Source: Actinomycetota bacterium
GTDB taxonomy: Bacteria > Actinomycetota > Geothermincolia > Fen-727 > Anoxymicrobiaceae
Assembly (NCBI GenBank): GCA_018831265.1
Contig: JAHJCO010000060.1
Location: 1 to 64,000 of the forward strand
DNA length: 64,000 nucleotides
Reading direction: 5' to 3'
The notes beneath the pieces are model-generated. The model saw only the letters and a program-made list of their open reading frames with translations. It ran no database searches and was not told the DNA's origin. The position numbers and the translations under genes are program-made. Positions 42,809-50,917 of the stretch are shown here, in pieces (the stretch's first letter is position 1; every line of letters starts with the position of its first letter).

Positions 42809-44298
42809 CTCGAGGGCGGCTCCTCCTCCGCCACGCTCCCGGCCGTCTCCCCGGGCTCCGGCGCCTGCTCCGGCTCTCCAGGCTCCTCCGTACCCTCGGC
42901 GGTCTCCGGCTCCTCGGGGGTCTCCGGCTCCATCACGGCCTCCGCGACCTCGGCGGTCTCAGGCTCCTGGGCAGCCTCCGCGACTTCCGGGGTCTCCTCC
43001 GGCTCGCCTTCCCCGGTCGGTTCGGCGGCCGGTCCCTCGACCATCGCCGCCCCTTCGGGCGGCCAGGGCTCCTCTACCGCCGCGGCCGGCTGCTCCTCGG
43101 GCGCCTCCGGGGTCACCAGCTCGACGTCGACCTCGCCGTCCTCAATGAGCTTCTCAAGCTTGGCGTGAGCCGGCATCCCGCAGAACTCGGAACCGGGCTT
43201 CGCCTTGTTCCTGCACCTCTGCCCGCTCCCGGTGATCGCGCGGCACTGCCCCTCCTCGGTGGTACCTACACCGGCGGTCGCCTGCTCGGCCCTTATGGCA
43301 GCGGCCTCCATAGCCTGGGACTCGCTGAGGATATCTATGCGCCACCCGGTCAGCTTAGCCGCAAGCCTCGCGTTCTGGCCTTCCTTGCCTATGGCCAGGG
43401 AAAGCTGGTTGTCGGGCACTATAACCTCGGCGGTCATGTTCTCTGGATCGACTATCACCTCTTTGACCTTCGCCGGGCTGATGGCGTTGGCGACAAACTC
43501 CGCCGGGTCTTCCTTCCACTCGACTATGTCGACCTTCTCGCCCCGCAGCTCACTGACGATCATGCGCACCCGGGAGCCCTTTGCCCCCACGCACGCTCCC
43601 ACGGGGTCGATATTGGTGTCCTTCGATTCCACGGCCACCTTGGAGCGCTGTCCACCCTCGCGGGCGACCGCCTTTATCTCGACGAGACCGTCGTAGATCT
43701 CCGGGACCTCCAGCTCGAAGAGGCGTTTCAGGAGGCCGGGGTGGGTCCGCGAGACCATGATCTGCGGGCCCTTGGTGGTCCGCCTTACGTCCACTATGTA
43801 GACCTTCACGCGCATTCCATGCTCGTACCGCTCACCGCGGACCTGCTCGCTGGGCGGGAGCAGGGCCTCGACCTTGCCGAGGTCCACCAGTGTGTAGCGC
43901 GAGTCGCTCTGCTGGACGATCCCCGTCACGATGTCACCCTCACGGCCGTGATACTCATCGAACATCATCTCGCGCTCGGCCTCCCGGATGCGCTGGATGA
44001 TGACCTGCTTGGCGGTCTGGGCCGCTATCCTGCCGAAGTTCTCCGGCGTTACTTCGACCTCTTCCTCTTCGCCCGCCTCGTTGACCACGGTCTCAAAGAC
44101 CCTGACCTCGCTGGTCTCATCGTCGATATCTATGCGGGACTCGATCTCGTGCTCTTCTTCTTCCTCTTCCAGTCCCTCGACGTAGTTCTTCCTGTACGCC
44201 GTCAGCAGCGCGTCCTTAAGGGCCTCCAGGACCGTGTCCATGGCAAGCCCTTTCTCGAGCTCTATCTGCTTCAGCGCGTCCATGAGCTTGAACTTCAC
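42805..44298 (-). CDS. nusA: Transcription termination/antitermination factor NusA with extra C-terminal cysteine module
   Basis: NusA binds RNA polymerase and RNA to control pausing and termination. The N-terminal domain (MDALKQIELEKG), S1 (GDIVTGIVQQSDSRYTLVDLG), KH1 (DPVGACVGAKGSRVRMI) and KH2 (LAIGKEGQNARLAAKLTG) are intact and end near residue 340. About 155 residues follow. These include CRAITGSGQRC...CGMPAH at about residues 360-385, a CxnCxnCxnH pattern like small DUF5763-type modules, and then a long Glu/Pro/Ala tail. That tail is not part of standard NusA. It is followed by ylxR and infB. Confidence 0.94.
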   Translation of the reverse strand: MKFKLMDALKQIELEKGLAMDTVLEALKDALLTAYRKNYVEGLEEEEEEHEIESRIDIDDETSEVRVFETVVNEAGEEEEVEVTPENFGRIAAQTAKQVIIQRIREAEREMMFDEYHGREGDIVTGIVQQSDSRYTLVDLGKVEALLPPSEQVRGERYEHGMRVKVYIVDVRRTTKGPQIMVSRTHPGLLKRLFELEVPEIYDGLVEIKAVAREGGQRSKVAVESKDTNIDPVGACVGAKGSRVRMIVSELRGEKVDIVEWKEDPAEFVANAISPAKVKEVIVDPENMTAEVIVPDNQLSLAIGKEGQNARLAAKLTGWRIDILSESQAMEAAAIRAEQATAGVGTTEEGQCRAITGSGQRCRNKAKPGSEFCGMPAHAKLEKLIEDGEVDVELVTPEAPEEQPAAAVEEPWPPEGAAMVEGPAAEPTGEGEPEETPEVAEAAQEPETAEVAEAVMEPETPEEPETAEGTEEPGEPEQAPEPGETAGSVAEEEPPSS

Positions 44299-44321
44299 CT
44301 ACAACACTTCCTTAACCTTGG

Positions 44322-44786
44322 CTACCAGGGCAGCTCGGGGTCGAGCCTCGCACCGGCGATCGCCTCGTAACTCAGCTCGATCCTGTCGCCCCCGACGTCC
44401 AGGGCAAACCTCTCCCCGTCCGCCTGGCGCAATATCCCCGTGTAGCCGCCCTCTCCCTCGAACGGCTGCCGGAGCCGCACCCTCACGCGCTTTCCCACGC
44501 TGCGGCGGTAATCCTCGGGCCCCTTCAGCGGGCGGTCCACGCCGGGGCTCATGACCTCCAGCACGTATGGGCCCGGCATCGTGCCCTCACGCTCCAGCAC
44601 CTGGCCGATCAGCTCGCTGGCCTCGGCGCAGTCGTTGACGGTAACGCCGCCTTCCTTGTCCACGGAGATCCGCACCGTGGAGCGCCCACCTCCGCCGGTC
44701 ACCCTGACCTCGACCGGCTCCAGTCTCAGCCCCGCCAGGAGGCTGGCGATGGCATCCTCAACCCTACCCGCGAGATCGCCTTCCAC
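44322..44786 (-). CDS. rimP: Ribosome maturation factor RimP
   Basis: RimP assists 30S assembly. The protein has the N-terminal RimP domain (VRISVDKEGGVTVNDCAEASELIGQVLE), VLEVMSPGVDRPL, and the C-terminal SH3-like domain (GKRVRVRLRQPFEG, GGDRIELSYEAIAGARL). The GTG at 44786 is chosen because GGAGG lies five bases before it, giving 154 residues, the normal size; the longer frame would read through the leader hairpin and the promoter. It is the first gene of the nusA-infB operon. Confidence 0.92.
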   Translation of the reverse strand: MEGDLAGRVEDAIASLLAGLRLEPVEVRVTGGGGRSTVRISVDKEGGVTVNDCAEASELIGQVLEREGTMPGPYVLEVMSPGVDRPLKGPEDYRRSVGKRVRVRLRQPFEGEGGYTGILRQADGERFALDVGGDRIELSYEAIAGARLDPELPW

Positions 44787-44815
44787 GCCTGCCTCCGCAG
44801 CTGCTTGCGCCCGGG

Positions 44816-44841
44816 TAAATAAAAAGCGGGCTTCTGAGCCC
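44816..44841 (-). terminator. Terminator-like hairpin in the rimP-nusA leader
   Basis: On the minus strand GGGCT and AGCCC (44841-44837 and 44832-44828) enclose a four-base loop. The stem is followed by GC and then TTTTTATTT. This short stem with a U-run fits a rho-independent terminator. It lies after the candidate promoter at 44874-44902 and 30 bases before rimP, so it could act as an attenuator for the nusA operon. Confidence 0.6.
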
Positions 44842-44873
44842 ACTCGTTCAGGAGCGCTATTACTGGCAAAAAA

Positions 44874-44902
44874 AGTGTAGCACAGGCACCCCGTACCTTC
44901 AA
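44874..44902 (-). promoter_or_regulatory. Sigma-A-type promoter of the rimP-nusA-infB operon
   Basis: On the minus strand TTGAAG (44902-44897) and TACACT (44879-44874) are separated by exactly 17 bp, with TGC directly before the -10. Transcription would begin near 44867 and read through the leader hairpin. Confidence 0.6.
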
Positions 44903-44930
44903 CGGGGACAGGCCGAAATACGCCTCTGAC

Positions 44931-45012
44931 CGGGGGGTCAGACATTTGCACCTGCTCAAGTCAAGTCAGCACCTGGATTGGGGTCAACGCGTGCAATTGT
45001 CTGACGCCCCTC
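44931..45012 (+). repeat. Family 1 palindromic repeat, copy E
   Basis: The left arm is GGGGGGTCAGACATTTGC and the right arm GCAATTGTCTGACGCCCC. GTCAGACA pairs with TGTCTGAC and TTGC with GCAA past one mismatch. It lacks the CAACCC leader of most copies. It is next to copy F in tandem and upstream of the nusA promoter. The rimP-secG gap (44787-45105) holds the promoter, the hairpin and copies E and F, and no gene. Confidence 0.85.
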
Positions 45013-45013
45013 C

Positions 45014-45102
45014 GGAATTCGGGGGGTCAGACACTTGCATGTGCTCAATTCCCATCATCGCTGTGATTGGAGTCAACGCGTGCAATTGTCTGACGCCCCT
45101 CT
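45014..45102 (+). repeat. Family 1 palindromic repeat, copy F
   Basis: The left arm is GGGGGGTCAGACACTTGC, the inner part TGTGATTGGAGTCAACGCG and the right arm GCAATTGTCTGACGCCCC. It is a direct tandem neighbour of copy E and ends about four bases from the secG stop. Confidence 0.85.
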
Positions 45103-45105
45103 TTG

Positions 45106-45351
45106 TTAGGAGGGGTTCATTATCCAGACCAGCAGCAGCGTGGTCACCGCGAATATGCTGCCAAGGACTATGGTGATGCGGTCGAGGTTCTTCTCCACCA
45201 CGTAGGAACCGGAGAACACGGAGGTTGATGCTCCTCCGAGCACCCCCGATATGCCTCCCCCCTTGCCGGAGTGCAGCAGCACGGAGATTATCAGCCCCGT
45301 CGACACTATTATGTGTATGACCAGCACGATTATCTTCAGTACGTTACCCAT
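45106..45351 (-). CDS. secG: Preprotein translocase subunit SecG
   Basis: SecG is the small auxiliary subunit of the SecYEG channel. The 81-residue protein has two membrane segments and the family motif LLHSGKGGGISGVLGGASTSVFSG between them. Its place after the glycolytic operon is typical for Gram-positive bacteria. The stop abuts repeat copy F. Confidence 0.94.
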   Translation of the reverse strand: MGNVLKIIVLVIHIIVSTGLIISVLLHSGKGGGISGVLGGASTSVFSGSYVVEKNLDRITIVLGSIFAVTTLLLVWIMNPS

Positions 45352-45416
45352 GACGCTCCTATTGTAGGGGTGAGGGGCCCCTCAGGCAACAGTGGCCGTC
45401 GATGGAAGATGCTCCG

Positions 45417-46625
45417 CTAAGCCCCGAACTTCTCGAGCCGAAGGGCGTTGGCCAGCAGCAACGCCATGAGTTCGCGCGAGGGAAACGCCCCGAGCCCGCC
45501 TTTCGCGCAGGACCTCTCGCCGAACTCCATCACGTCGTCGGGCCTCTCCCATCGTGACTTGAGGATCAACGGTAGAGGGTGCCAGGAGTGAGACCGCAAG
45601 GCCGCCGGGGTCGAGTGGTCTCCGGTGACGACGATGGCGTCCGGATCGAGAGAGAGCAACCCCACGATGGACCGGTCAACCTCCTCGATGGCCCTCATCT
45701 TCCCGGCGGCGTCACCGTCCTCGCCCGCGCTGTCGGCCGGCTTGTGGTGGATGAAGAAGTAGTCGTACTCGGACCAGTAACGCGCCACGGTGGCCACCTT
45801 CTCCTCGAAGCGGTCTCCGGTCTCCAGAACGTCCATTCCCACCAGCCGTCCAACCGCCCGGTACATCGGGTAGCTGGCCACGCATGCCGCGCGCATCTTG
45901 TACAGATCGGTGACGGCGGGCACGTCGGGCAGGCAGGAAAACCCCCTCGTCACTATCATGTTCGCCGGGTACCGGTCGGCGAGGATCTCCCGGGCCTTGA
46001 GCACGTACTCGTTCACCAGCCGGGCGGTATTGCGCGCCTGCTCCCCGGCGCCGGGAACGGGTTCGCATGGAAGCGCCGCCAGCCCGGTCCTCTGCGGATC
46101 GGTATCGGTGACGCCCGGTGATATGCCCCTTCCCTTGAGCACCAGGGCGGCCCTGTAATCCTTCTCGGGCGAGATGTGAGCCACGGCGCCGTCCAGGACT
46201 ATCTCGTTGAGGAGGGCGCACAGGCGTGCGTTCTCCTCGGTGGCAAGCCTCCCGGCCCGCCGGTCAGTTACGAGGCCGTCTTCCACGGTGCAGAAGTTCA
46301 CGCGTGCGGCTACGTCCGTTGGTTCGAGGTCCACCCCCGCCCCGATCGCAGCCAGGACACCACGCCCTATGATGTAACGGAGCGGGTCGTACCCGAACAG
46401 AGCGATATGTGCGGGCCCGCTGCCGGGCGTGATCCCCCTTCCCACCGGGATCAGGAGCCCGCAGACTGAATCGTCGGCCAGTGCGTCGAGGTTCGGGGTG
46501 TTTGAGGCCTCGAGCTCCGTCAGACCCGTCGACCGGTCCGGCAGACCTCCCAGCCCGTCCACCACTACCAGGACTATCCTGGTGTCACCCTCGATCGCAA
46601 GCTCGGATACGAACTCCATGTCCAA
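45417..46625 (-). CDS. apgM: Cofactor-independent phosphoglycerate mutase, archaeal (ApgM) type
   Basis: The enzyme interconverts 3- and 2-phosphoglycerate. The protein has the alkaline-phosphatase fold metal motifs of the ApgM family: VVVDGLGGLPD, SNTPNLDALA, PGSGPAHIALFGYDP, FFIHHKPADSAGEDGD and VTGDHSTPAALRSHSWHP. It is not the GpmI/iPGM type. TTG at 46625, with AAGGAG before it, gives 402 residues; ATG 46619 and TTG 46646 are alternatives. It completes gap-pgk-tpi-apgM; no enolase gene follows. Confidence 0.92.
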   Translation of the reverse strand: MDMEFVSELAIEGDTRIVLVVVDGLGGLPDRSTGLTELEASNTPNLDALADDSVCGLLIPVGRGITPGSGPAHIALFGYDPLRYIIGRGVLAAIGAGVDLEPTDVAARVNFCTVEDGLVTDRRAGRLATEENARLCALLNEIVLDGAVAHISPEKDYRAALVLKGRGISPGVTDTDPQRTGLAALPCEPVPGAGEQARNTARLVNEYVLKAREILADRYPANMIVTRGFSCLPDVPAVTDLYKMRAACVASYPMYRAVGRLVGMDVLETGDRFEEKVATVARYWSEYDYFFIHHKPADSAGEDGDAAGKMRAIEEVDRSIVGLLSLDPDAIVVTGDHSTPAALRSHSWHPLPLILKSRWERPDDVMEFGERSCAKGGLGAFPSRELMALLLANALRLEKFGA

Positions 46626-46673
46626 CGGACTCGCTCCTTCTTTCAAGGCGATGCAGGGTCTGGCGCAACGGGA

Positions 46674-47432
46674 TCAGGAAAACATGACGATGCGACTGAA
46701 GACGTCGGCCTTCAGGCTCGCCCCCCCGACCAGCGCGCCGTCGATGTCATCCATAGCCATGAGCTCGGAGATGTTTTCCGGGGTCACGCTGCCGCCATAC
46801 TGGATCCTCACCGATTCCGCGACGCCGGTGTCGTACTCCGCGGCCACCAGGCCGCGTATGTATCCACAGACCTCCTGCGCATCGGCGGTGCTGGCGGCGA
46901 CCCCGGTCCCGATGGCCCATATCGGCTCGTAGGCGATCACCAGCCCGGAGACCCACTCGGCGGGCAGCTCGAACAACCCGCACTTCACCTGCCCGGAGAC
47001 GACGTCCTCCGTCTGGCCGGATTCCCGCTGCTTAAGGGTCTCCCCGCAGCACATTATCGGCTGAAGCCCGTGCTCGAAAGCCGAGGTGACCTTGCGGTTC
47101 ACCCCCTGGTCCGTCTCGCCGAACAGCTGCCGCCGCTCGGAGTGCCCGATTATGACATGGGTGACCCCCAGGTCCGTGAGCATGCCGGGCGAGACCTCCC
47201 CGGTAAAAGCACCGGACTCCTCCCAGTGCATGTTCTGGGCGCCCAGCCCCAGCGTCATGCCCCTCTCGGAGATCAGCCGCCCCACGGACGGCAGGTCTAC
47301 GAACGGCGGGCATACCACCGCCTCGACCGCGTCCTGGCCGGATATCTCTTCCCAAAGCCCGGCGACGAGCTCCGACGCCTCTCCGACCAGCTTGTTCATC
47401 TTCCAGTTTCCGGCGATTACGGGCTTGCGCAA
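46674..47432 (-). CDS. tpiA: Triosephosphate isomerase
   Basis: It interconverts dihydroxyacetone phosphate and glyceraldehyde 3-phosphate. The 252-residue barrel has the N-terminal GNWKMNK, the catalytic His in IIGHSERR, the catalytic Glu in AYEPIWAIGTG and the phosphate loop YGGSV. It lies 40 bases after pgk. Confidence 0.96.
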   Translation of the reverse strand: MRKPVIAGNWKMNKLVGEASELVAGLWEEISGQDAVEAVVCPPFVDLPSVGRLISERGMTLGLGAQNMHWEESGAFTGEVSPGMLTDLGVTHVIIGHSERRQLFGETDQGVNRKVTSAFEHGLQPIMCCGETLKQRESGQTEDVVSGQVKCGLFELPAEWVSGLVIAYEPIWAIGTGVAASTADAQEVCGYIRGLVAAEYDTGVAESVRIQYGGSVTPENISELMAMDDIDGALVGGASLKADVFSRIVMFS

Positions 47433-47472
47433 GACGACTCCCCCTTTTCTGTCCGGATAGTACCGGCGAGGA

Positions 47473-48669
47473 TCAGCGATCGGCCAATGCCTCGACCGCA
47501 GGCAGCTTCTTGCCCTCGAGGAGCCTCATGGCCGCGCCCCCGCCGGTGGAGATGAAGTCCATCCTGTCCTCCAGTCCGAACTGGCGCAAGGCGGCGTCCG
47601 AGTCGCCACCGCCGACCACCGTTGTGGCCCGGGCGGCGGCAATGCACCCGGCTATGGACCTGGTGCCGTTCTCGAAGGCCGGCCACTCAAAGACCCCCAT
47701 GGGTCCGTTCCAGAAGATCGTGGCGGCATCGTTGAGCACCGAGCAGTACTTCTCTACCGTCGCCGGCCCGATGTCCAGCCCCATCCAGTCCTGGGAAATC
47801 GCCTCGGTGGGCACGACCTTGTGGTTGGCGTTCTTGTCGAATCGGTCGGCGACCACGAAGTCGGCGGGCACCATCACCCGTACGCCCTTGCGCCTCGCCT
47901 TCTTGAGCGCGGTGGCCACCTGCGGCTGCTGGTCCTCCTCGACCACCGAGTTGCCGATCTCGAGGCCCATGCTCTTGATAATGGTGAAGCACATGCCCCC
48001 ACCGGTCAGGATACAGTCCGCCATCTCCAGAAAGCTGTCTATCACGCCGAGCTTGTCGGAGACCTTGTTCCCGCCCAGCACCACCACGAACGGGCGCTCC
48101 GGCTCCTCGAGCAGGTTGCCCAGGGTCTCCAGCTCCTTCTCCATGAGCAGTCCCATGACCGACGGCATGTATGCCGTGACCCCCACAGTGGAGGAATGCG
48201 CCCTGTGGCTGGTCCCGAACGCGTCGTTCACGTATACGTCGGCGAGGTCGGCGAGCTGCTTCGAGAAGTCCAGAAGGTTCTCCTTCTCGCCCGGGTAGAA
48301 CCGCAGGTTCTCCAGCAGGACCACCGCCCCGGGGTTCTGCTCTATCGCTTCCTTTACCGCCGGACCGCAGCAGTCCTTGAGGGTGACCACCTGCCTGCCC
48401 ATGAGCTCGGCCAGCCGCTTGCCGACCGGTGCCATTCGCAGGCTCTCCACCACGCCCTTCGGCCGCCCGAGGTGTGACATGAGTATCGGCTGTCCGCCGT
48501 GCTCGAGGATGTACTCTATGGTCGGAAGGGCACCCAGGATCCGGGTGTCGTCGACTACGTTGCGCTCGGTGTCCAGCGGCACGTTGAAGTCGACTCGTAC
48601 CAGGACCTTCTTGCCATCCACGTCTATGTCCCGGATGGTCTTCTTGGGCGGGGTAAGCACCTGGCTCAC
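47473..48669 (-). CDS. pgk: Phosphoglycerate kinase
   Basis: It transfers phosphate from 1,3-bisphosphoglycerate to ADP. The 398-residue protein has VLVRVDFNVPLD, the substrate-binding ILMSHLGRPKG and LENLRFYPGE, VLGGNKVSDKLGVI, and the nucleotide site GGGDSDAALRQFG. It follows gap by ten bases. Confidence 0.96.
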   Translation of the reverse strand: MSQVLTPPKKTIRDIDVDGKKVLVRVDFNVPLDTERNVVDDTRILGALPTIEYILEHGGQPILMSHLGRPKGVVESLRMAPVGKRLAELMGRQVVTLKDCCGPAVKEAIEQNPGAVVLLENLRFYPGEKENLLDFSKQLADLADVYVNDAFGTSHRAHSSTVGVTAYMPSVMGLLMEKELETLGNLLEEPERPFVVVLGGNKVSDKLGVIDSFLEMADCILTGGGMCFTIIKSMGLEIGNSVVEEDQQPQVATALKKARRKGVRVMVPADFVVADRFDKNANHKVVPTEAISQDWMGLDIGPATVEKYCSVLNDAATIFWNGPMGVFEWPAFENGTRSIAGCIAAARATTVVGGGDSDAALRQFGLEDRMDFISTGGGAAMRLLEGKKLPAVEALADR

Positions 48670-48679
48670 TAACCCTCCT

Positions 48680-49678
48680 TCAGGAGGCTACGTACTTGAG
48701 GAGGTCCACCACCCGGCTGGAGTACCCCCACTCGTTGTCGTACCAGGAGATCACTTTCACCATGTCGCCCATCACCATCGTCGACTGGGCGTCGAACACC
48801 GAGGAATAACTGCTGCCAACGACGTCTATCGACACTATGGGGTCCTCGGTGTAGGCGAGTATCCCGGACATGCGATCGCTCTGTGAGGCCGCCTTCATCG
48901 CGGCGTTCACCTCGTCCCTGGTCACCTCGCGGTCGAGTATCGCCACCAGGTCGACCACGGAGGCGTCGAAGGTGGGCACCCTCATGGCCATCCCGTCTAT
49001 CTTGCCCTTCAGCTCGGGGATCACCAGCCCCGTGGCCCTTGCCGCGCCGGTGGTGGTCGGGATGATCGACATCGCGGCCGCACGGGCCCTGCGCAGGTCC
49101 TTGTGCGGAGCGTCCAGTATGACCTGGTCGTTGGTGTAAGCGTGGATGGTGGTCATGTAGCCGCGCTGGAAGCCGAAGCTGTCCATTAGCACCTTGACCA
49201 CCGGGACCAGGCAGTTCGTGGTGCAGGAGGCGTTGGAGATTATCCTGTGTGCCTCCCTGTCGATGGCGTCCTCGTTGACCCCCATGACCACGGTGATGTC
49301 CGGGTCGGTGGCCGGGGCGCTTATGACCACCCTGGGTGCACCCGCCTCGAGGTGCTTGGACGCCTTGTCCCTGGCCGTGAACAGGCCGGTGGACTCGAGC
49401 ACCGCGTCGACGCCCAGGGCCTTCCAGGGCAGCGCCGCGGGGTCTCGCTCCTGGAGCACCTGCACCTTCATGCCGTCGATCTCGAGGAAGCCGTCGCCGG
49501 CGGTCACCTCTCCTTTGAAGACGCCGTGCACCGAGTCGTACTTGAACAGGTGCCTGAGCACCTTCGCGTCTGCGAGGTCGTTGACCGCCGCTATCTCGAT
49601 GTCGGGATCTGCCATCGCGGCGCGCGTGACGAGCCTGCCAATCCTGCCGAACCCGTTGATTCCGATCTTGACCGCCAT
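48680..49678 (-). CDS. gap: Glyceraldehyde-3-phosphate dehydrogenase, type I
   Basis: The 332-residue enzyme has the NAD loop IGINGFGRIGRL, the catalytic Cys in SNASCTTNCL, the paired His in TTIHAYTNDQ, IPTTTGAARA and WYDNEWGYS. It heads gap-pgk-tpi-apgM. A perfect TATAAT with an extended TGC lies 41 bases upstream, directly abutting a repeat arm. Confidence 0.96.
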   Translation of the reverse strand: MAVKIGINGFGRIGRLVTRAAMADPDIEIAAVNDLADAKVLRHLFKYDSVHGVFKGEVTAGDGFLEIDGMKVQVLQERDPAALPWKALGVDAVLESTGLFTARDKASKHLEAGAPRVVISAPATDPDITVVMGVNEDAIDREAHRIISNASCTTNCLVPVVKVLMDSFGFQRGYMTTIHAYTNDQVILDAPHKDLRRARAAAMSIIPTTTGAARATGLVIPELKGKIDGMAMRVPTFDASVVDLVAILDREVTRDEVNAAMKAASQSDRMSGILAYTEDPIVSIDVVGSSYSSVFDAQSTMVMGDMVKVISWYDNEWGYSSRVVDLLKYVAS

Positions 49679-49719
49679 GTTTCGAACACCCCTTTCTCCT
49701 GCACTCCAGCGTGGATTCC

Positions 49720-49728
49720 ATTATAGCA
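49720..49728 (-). promoter_or_regulatory. Extended -10 promoter of the gap operon
   Basis: On the minus strand TGCTATAAT gives a perfect -10 (49725-49720) with an extended TGC. The expected -35 region falls within the family 3 repeat arm that begins at 49729, so the -35 is supplied by or lost to the repeat (it reads AATCTC at 17 bp). Confidence 0.55.
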
Positions 49729-49818
49729 GGGGTCAAACCTGAGATTTTGCGTTTTTTGCGCAGCACCTGTCACTGAGTGCAAGAAATGCAAGAAATGCAA
49801 AATCTCAGGTTTGACCCC
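49729..49818. repeat. Family 3 long perfect inverted repeat
   Basis: A 22-bp arm beginning GGGGTCAAACCTGAG (49729-49750) is exactly inverted at 49797-49818, ending CAGGTTTGACCCC. The 46-base loop contains short GAAATGCAA repeats. A further right-type arm recurs at 49980-50001 at the whiA end. The gap-whiA interval (49679-49987) holds the gap promoter, this element and family 1 copy G, and no gene. Confidence 0.8.
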
Positions 49819-49862
49819 ATCTTTGCGCAGCACCTTTCTCGATGAACCCGCGGACTAAACGT

Positions 49863-49963
49863 TTATCAACCCTTGGACGATCCGGGGGGTCGGACACTTG
49901 CGCGCGCTCAATTCCCATTAGCACTTCGATTGGAGCCAACGCGCGAAATTGTCCGACGCCCCT
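49863..49963 (+). repeat. Family 1 palindromic repeat, copy G
   Basis: TTATCAACCCTTGGACGATC leads into the left arm GGGGGGTCGGACACTTGC; the right arm is GAAATTGTCCGACGCCCC. Both arms differ from copies D, E and F at the same paired position (GTCGGAC with GTCCGAC), keeping the stem. Confidence 0.85.
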
Positions 49964-49978
49964 CTTTCTCGCATGAAA

Positions 49979-50004
49979 TGCAAAATCTCAGGTTTGACCC
50001 CGTT
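49979..50004. repeat. Family 3 arm containing the whiA stop codon
   Basis: The 22-bp arm ending CAGGTTTGACCCC repeats the right arm at 49797-49818. Read on the minus strand it encodes the last four WhiA codons (Arg is partial, then Gly-Gln-Thr) and the TGA stop at 49990-49988. Confidence 0.7.
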
Positions 50005-50917
50005 TTTGCAGTTTGCGCATCCTCGCCTGGACCACGGCCTTGGAGACCGGCGGCTCCAGCGCCCTTCCCAACTCTGCCAGGGATGCCTGGGGGTAGAGCA
50101 GCCTCGCCTCCGCCAGCGCCGCAAGCTCGGGCGGGGCCTTGCGAAGCATTCCGGCCTCCTTCAGGTCGCTGACCAGCTCGCGCTGGCGAAGGCTGGCCTC
50201 GGCCAGCCTTTTCGCGTTCGCCGCGTCGCAGTTAACCAGTCGGTTCACCTGGTTCTTGGTGCTGCTGATGATGCTGTGCGACTCCCACTCGAGGTGGGCG
50301 GCGTGGGCGCCCGTGATGGCGAGGAACTCGGATATCCGGTCGCGCCTCTTCAGGTAGAGGACCCACTGGTTCCGCCGCCGGCGCATGCCGGGCTCGAGCC
50401 CTCTGCGCTCGAACAGCTCCCGGAAGGCGAGGCACGCCTCCCGGGAGGAGAACGATATCTCCATGTCGGCCGGGCCGTAAGGCTCGCTCACGTAACCTCC
50501 GCCCAGGAACGCCCCCCGCATAGCGGAGGCGGCGCAGCATTCCTTCGCGACCAGCCTTCTCGGCAGGCCGGGCTCGGGAGCCAGGCTCGAGTCCAGCGCG
50601 CCGAGCTCGTAGAGCATCTGCTTGAACCCGGGCTGGTCCGGTACCTCGACCTGGTATACGTTACCCCGGCACGGGGTGTTCCTGCCCACCTTCACAAGAG
50701 ATGTCTCCACCTCGAAGAGGTCGTGGGCCAGGGTATATATCTTTCGCGCCGTCCCCGGGGTCGAGCTCTCGGAGACCAGCACGTGACCCTGCTGGCCCCT
50801 TATGGCGTACGTCCCGTCCATGTGCAGGAGCGCGCTGAGCTCCGCCAGCCTGCAGCAGCGCCGGCTGGCCTTGACGCGGGAGAGCTCCTCCTTCACCTCG
50901 CTCGACGACCGGCCCAT
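49988..50917 (-). CDS. whiA: WhiA-type DNA-binding regulator
   Basis: WhiA controls sporulation and cell division in actinobacteria and occurs in most Gram-positive bacteria. The 309-residue protein has an N-terminal domain (SSSEVKEELSRV), a LAGLIDADG-like middle (FLGGGYVSEP, YGPADMEISF) without an evident nuclease site, and a C-terminal helix-turn-helix (ASLAELGRALEPPVSKAVVQARMRKL). The ATG shares one base with the rapZ stop. The last residues and the stop lie inside a family 3 repeat arm, so the native C-terminus may have been altered. Confidence 0.93.
   Translation of the reverse strand: MGRSSSEVKEELSRVKASRRCCRLAELSALLHMDGTYAIRGQQGHVLVSESSTPGTARKIYTLAHDLFEVETSLVKVGRNTPCRGNVYQVEVPDQPGFKQMLYELGALDSSLAPEPGLPRRLVAKECCAASAMRGAFLGGGYVSEPYGPADMEISFSSREACLAFRELFERRGLEPGMRRRRNQWVLYLKRRDRISEFLAITGAHAAHLEWESHSIISSTKNQVNRLVNCDAANAKRLAEASLRQRELVSDLKEAGMLRKAPPELAALAEARLLYPQASLAELGRALEPPVSKAVVQARMRKLQKRGQT

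Noticed and set aside
49591..49833. An 80-residue minus-strand frame in the gap-whiA interval
   Set aside because: It is made of the inverted-repeat arms and the start of gap in another frame, with no ribosome site or family similarity.
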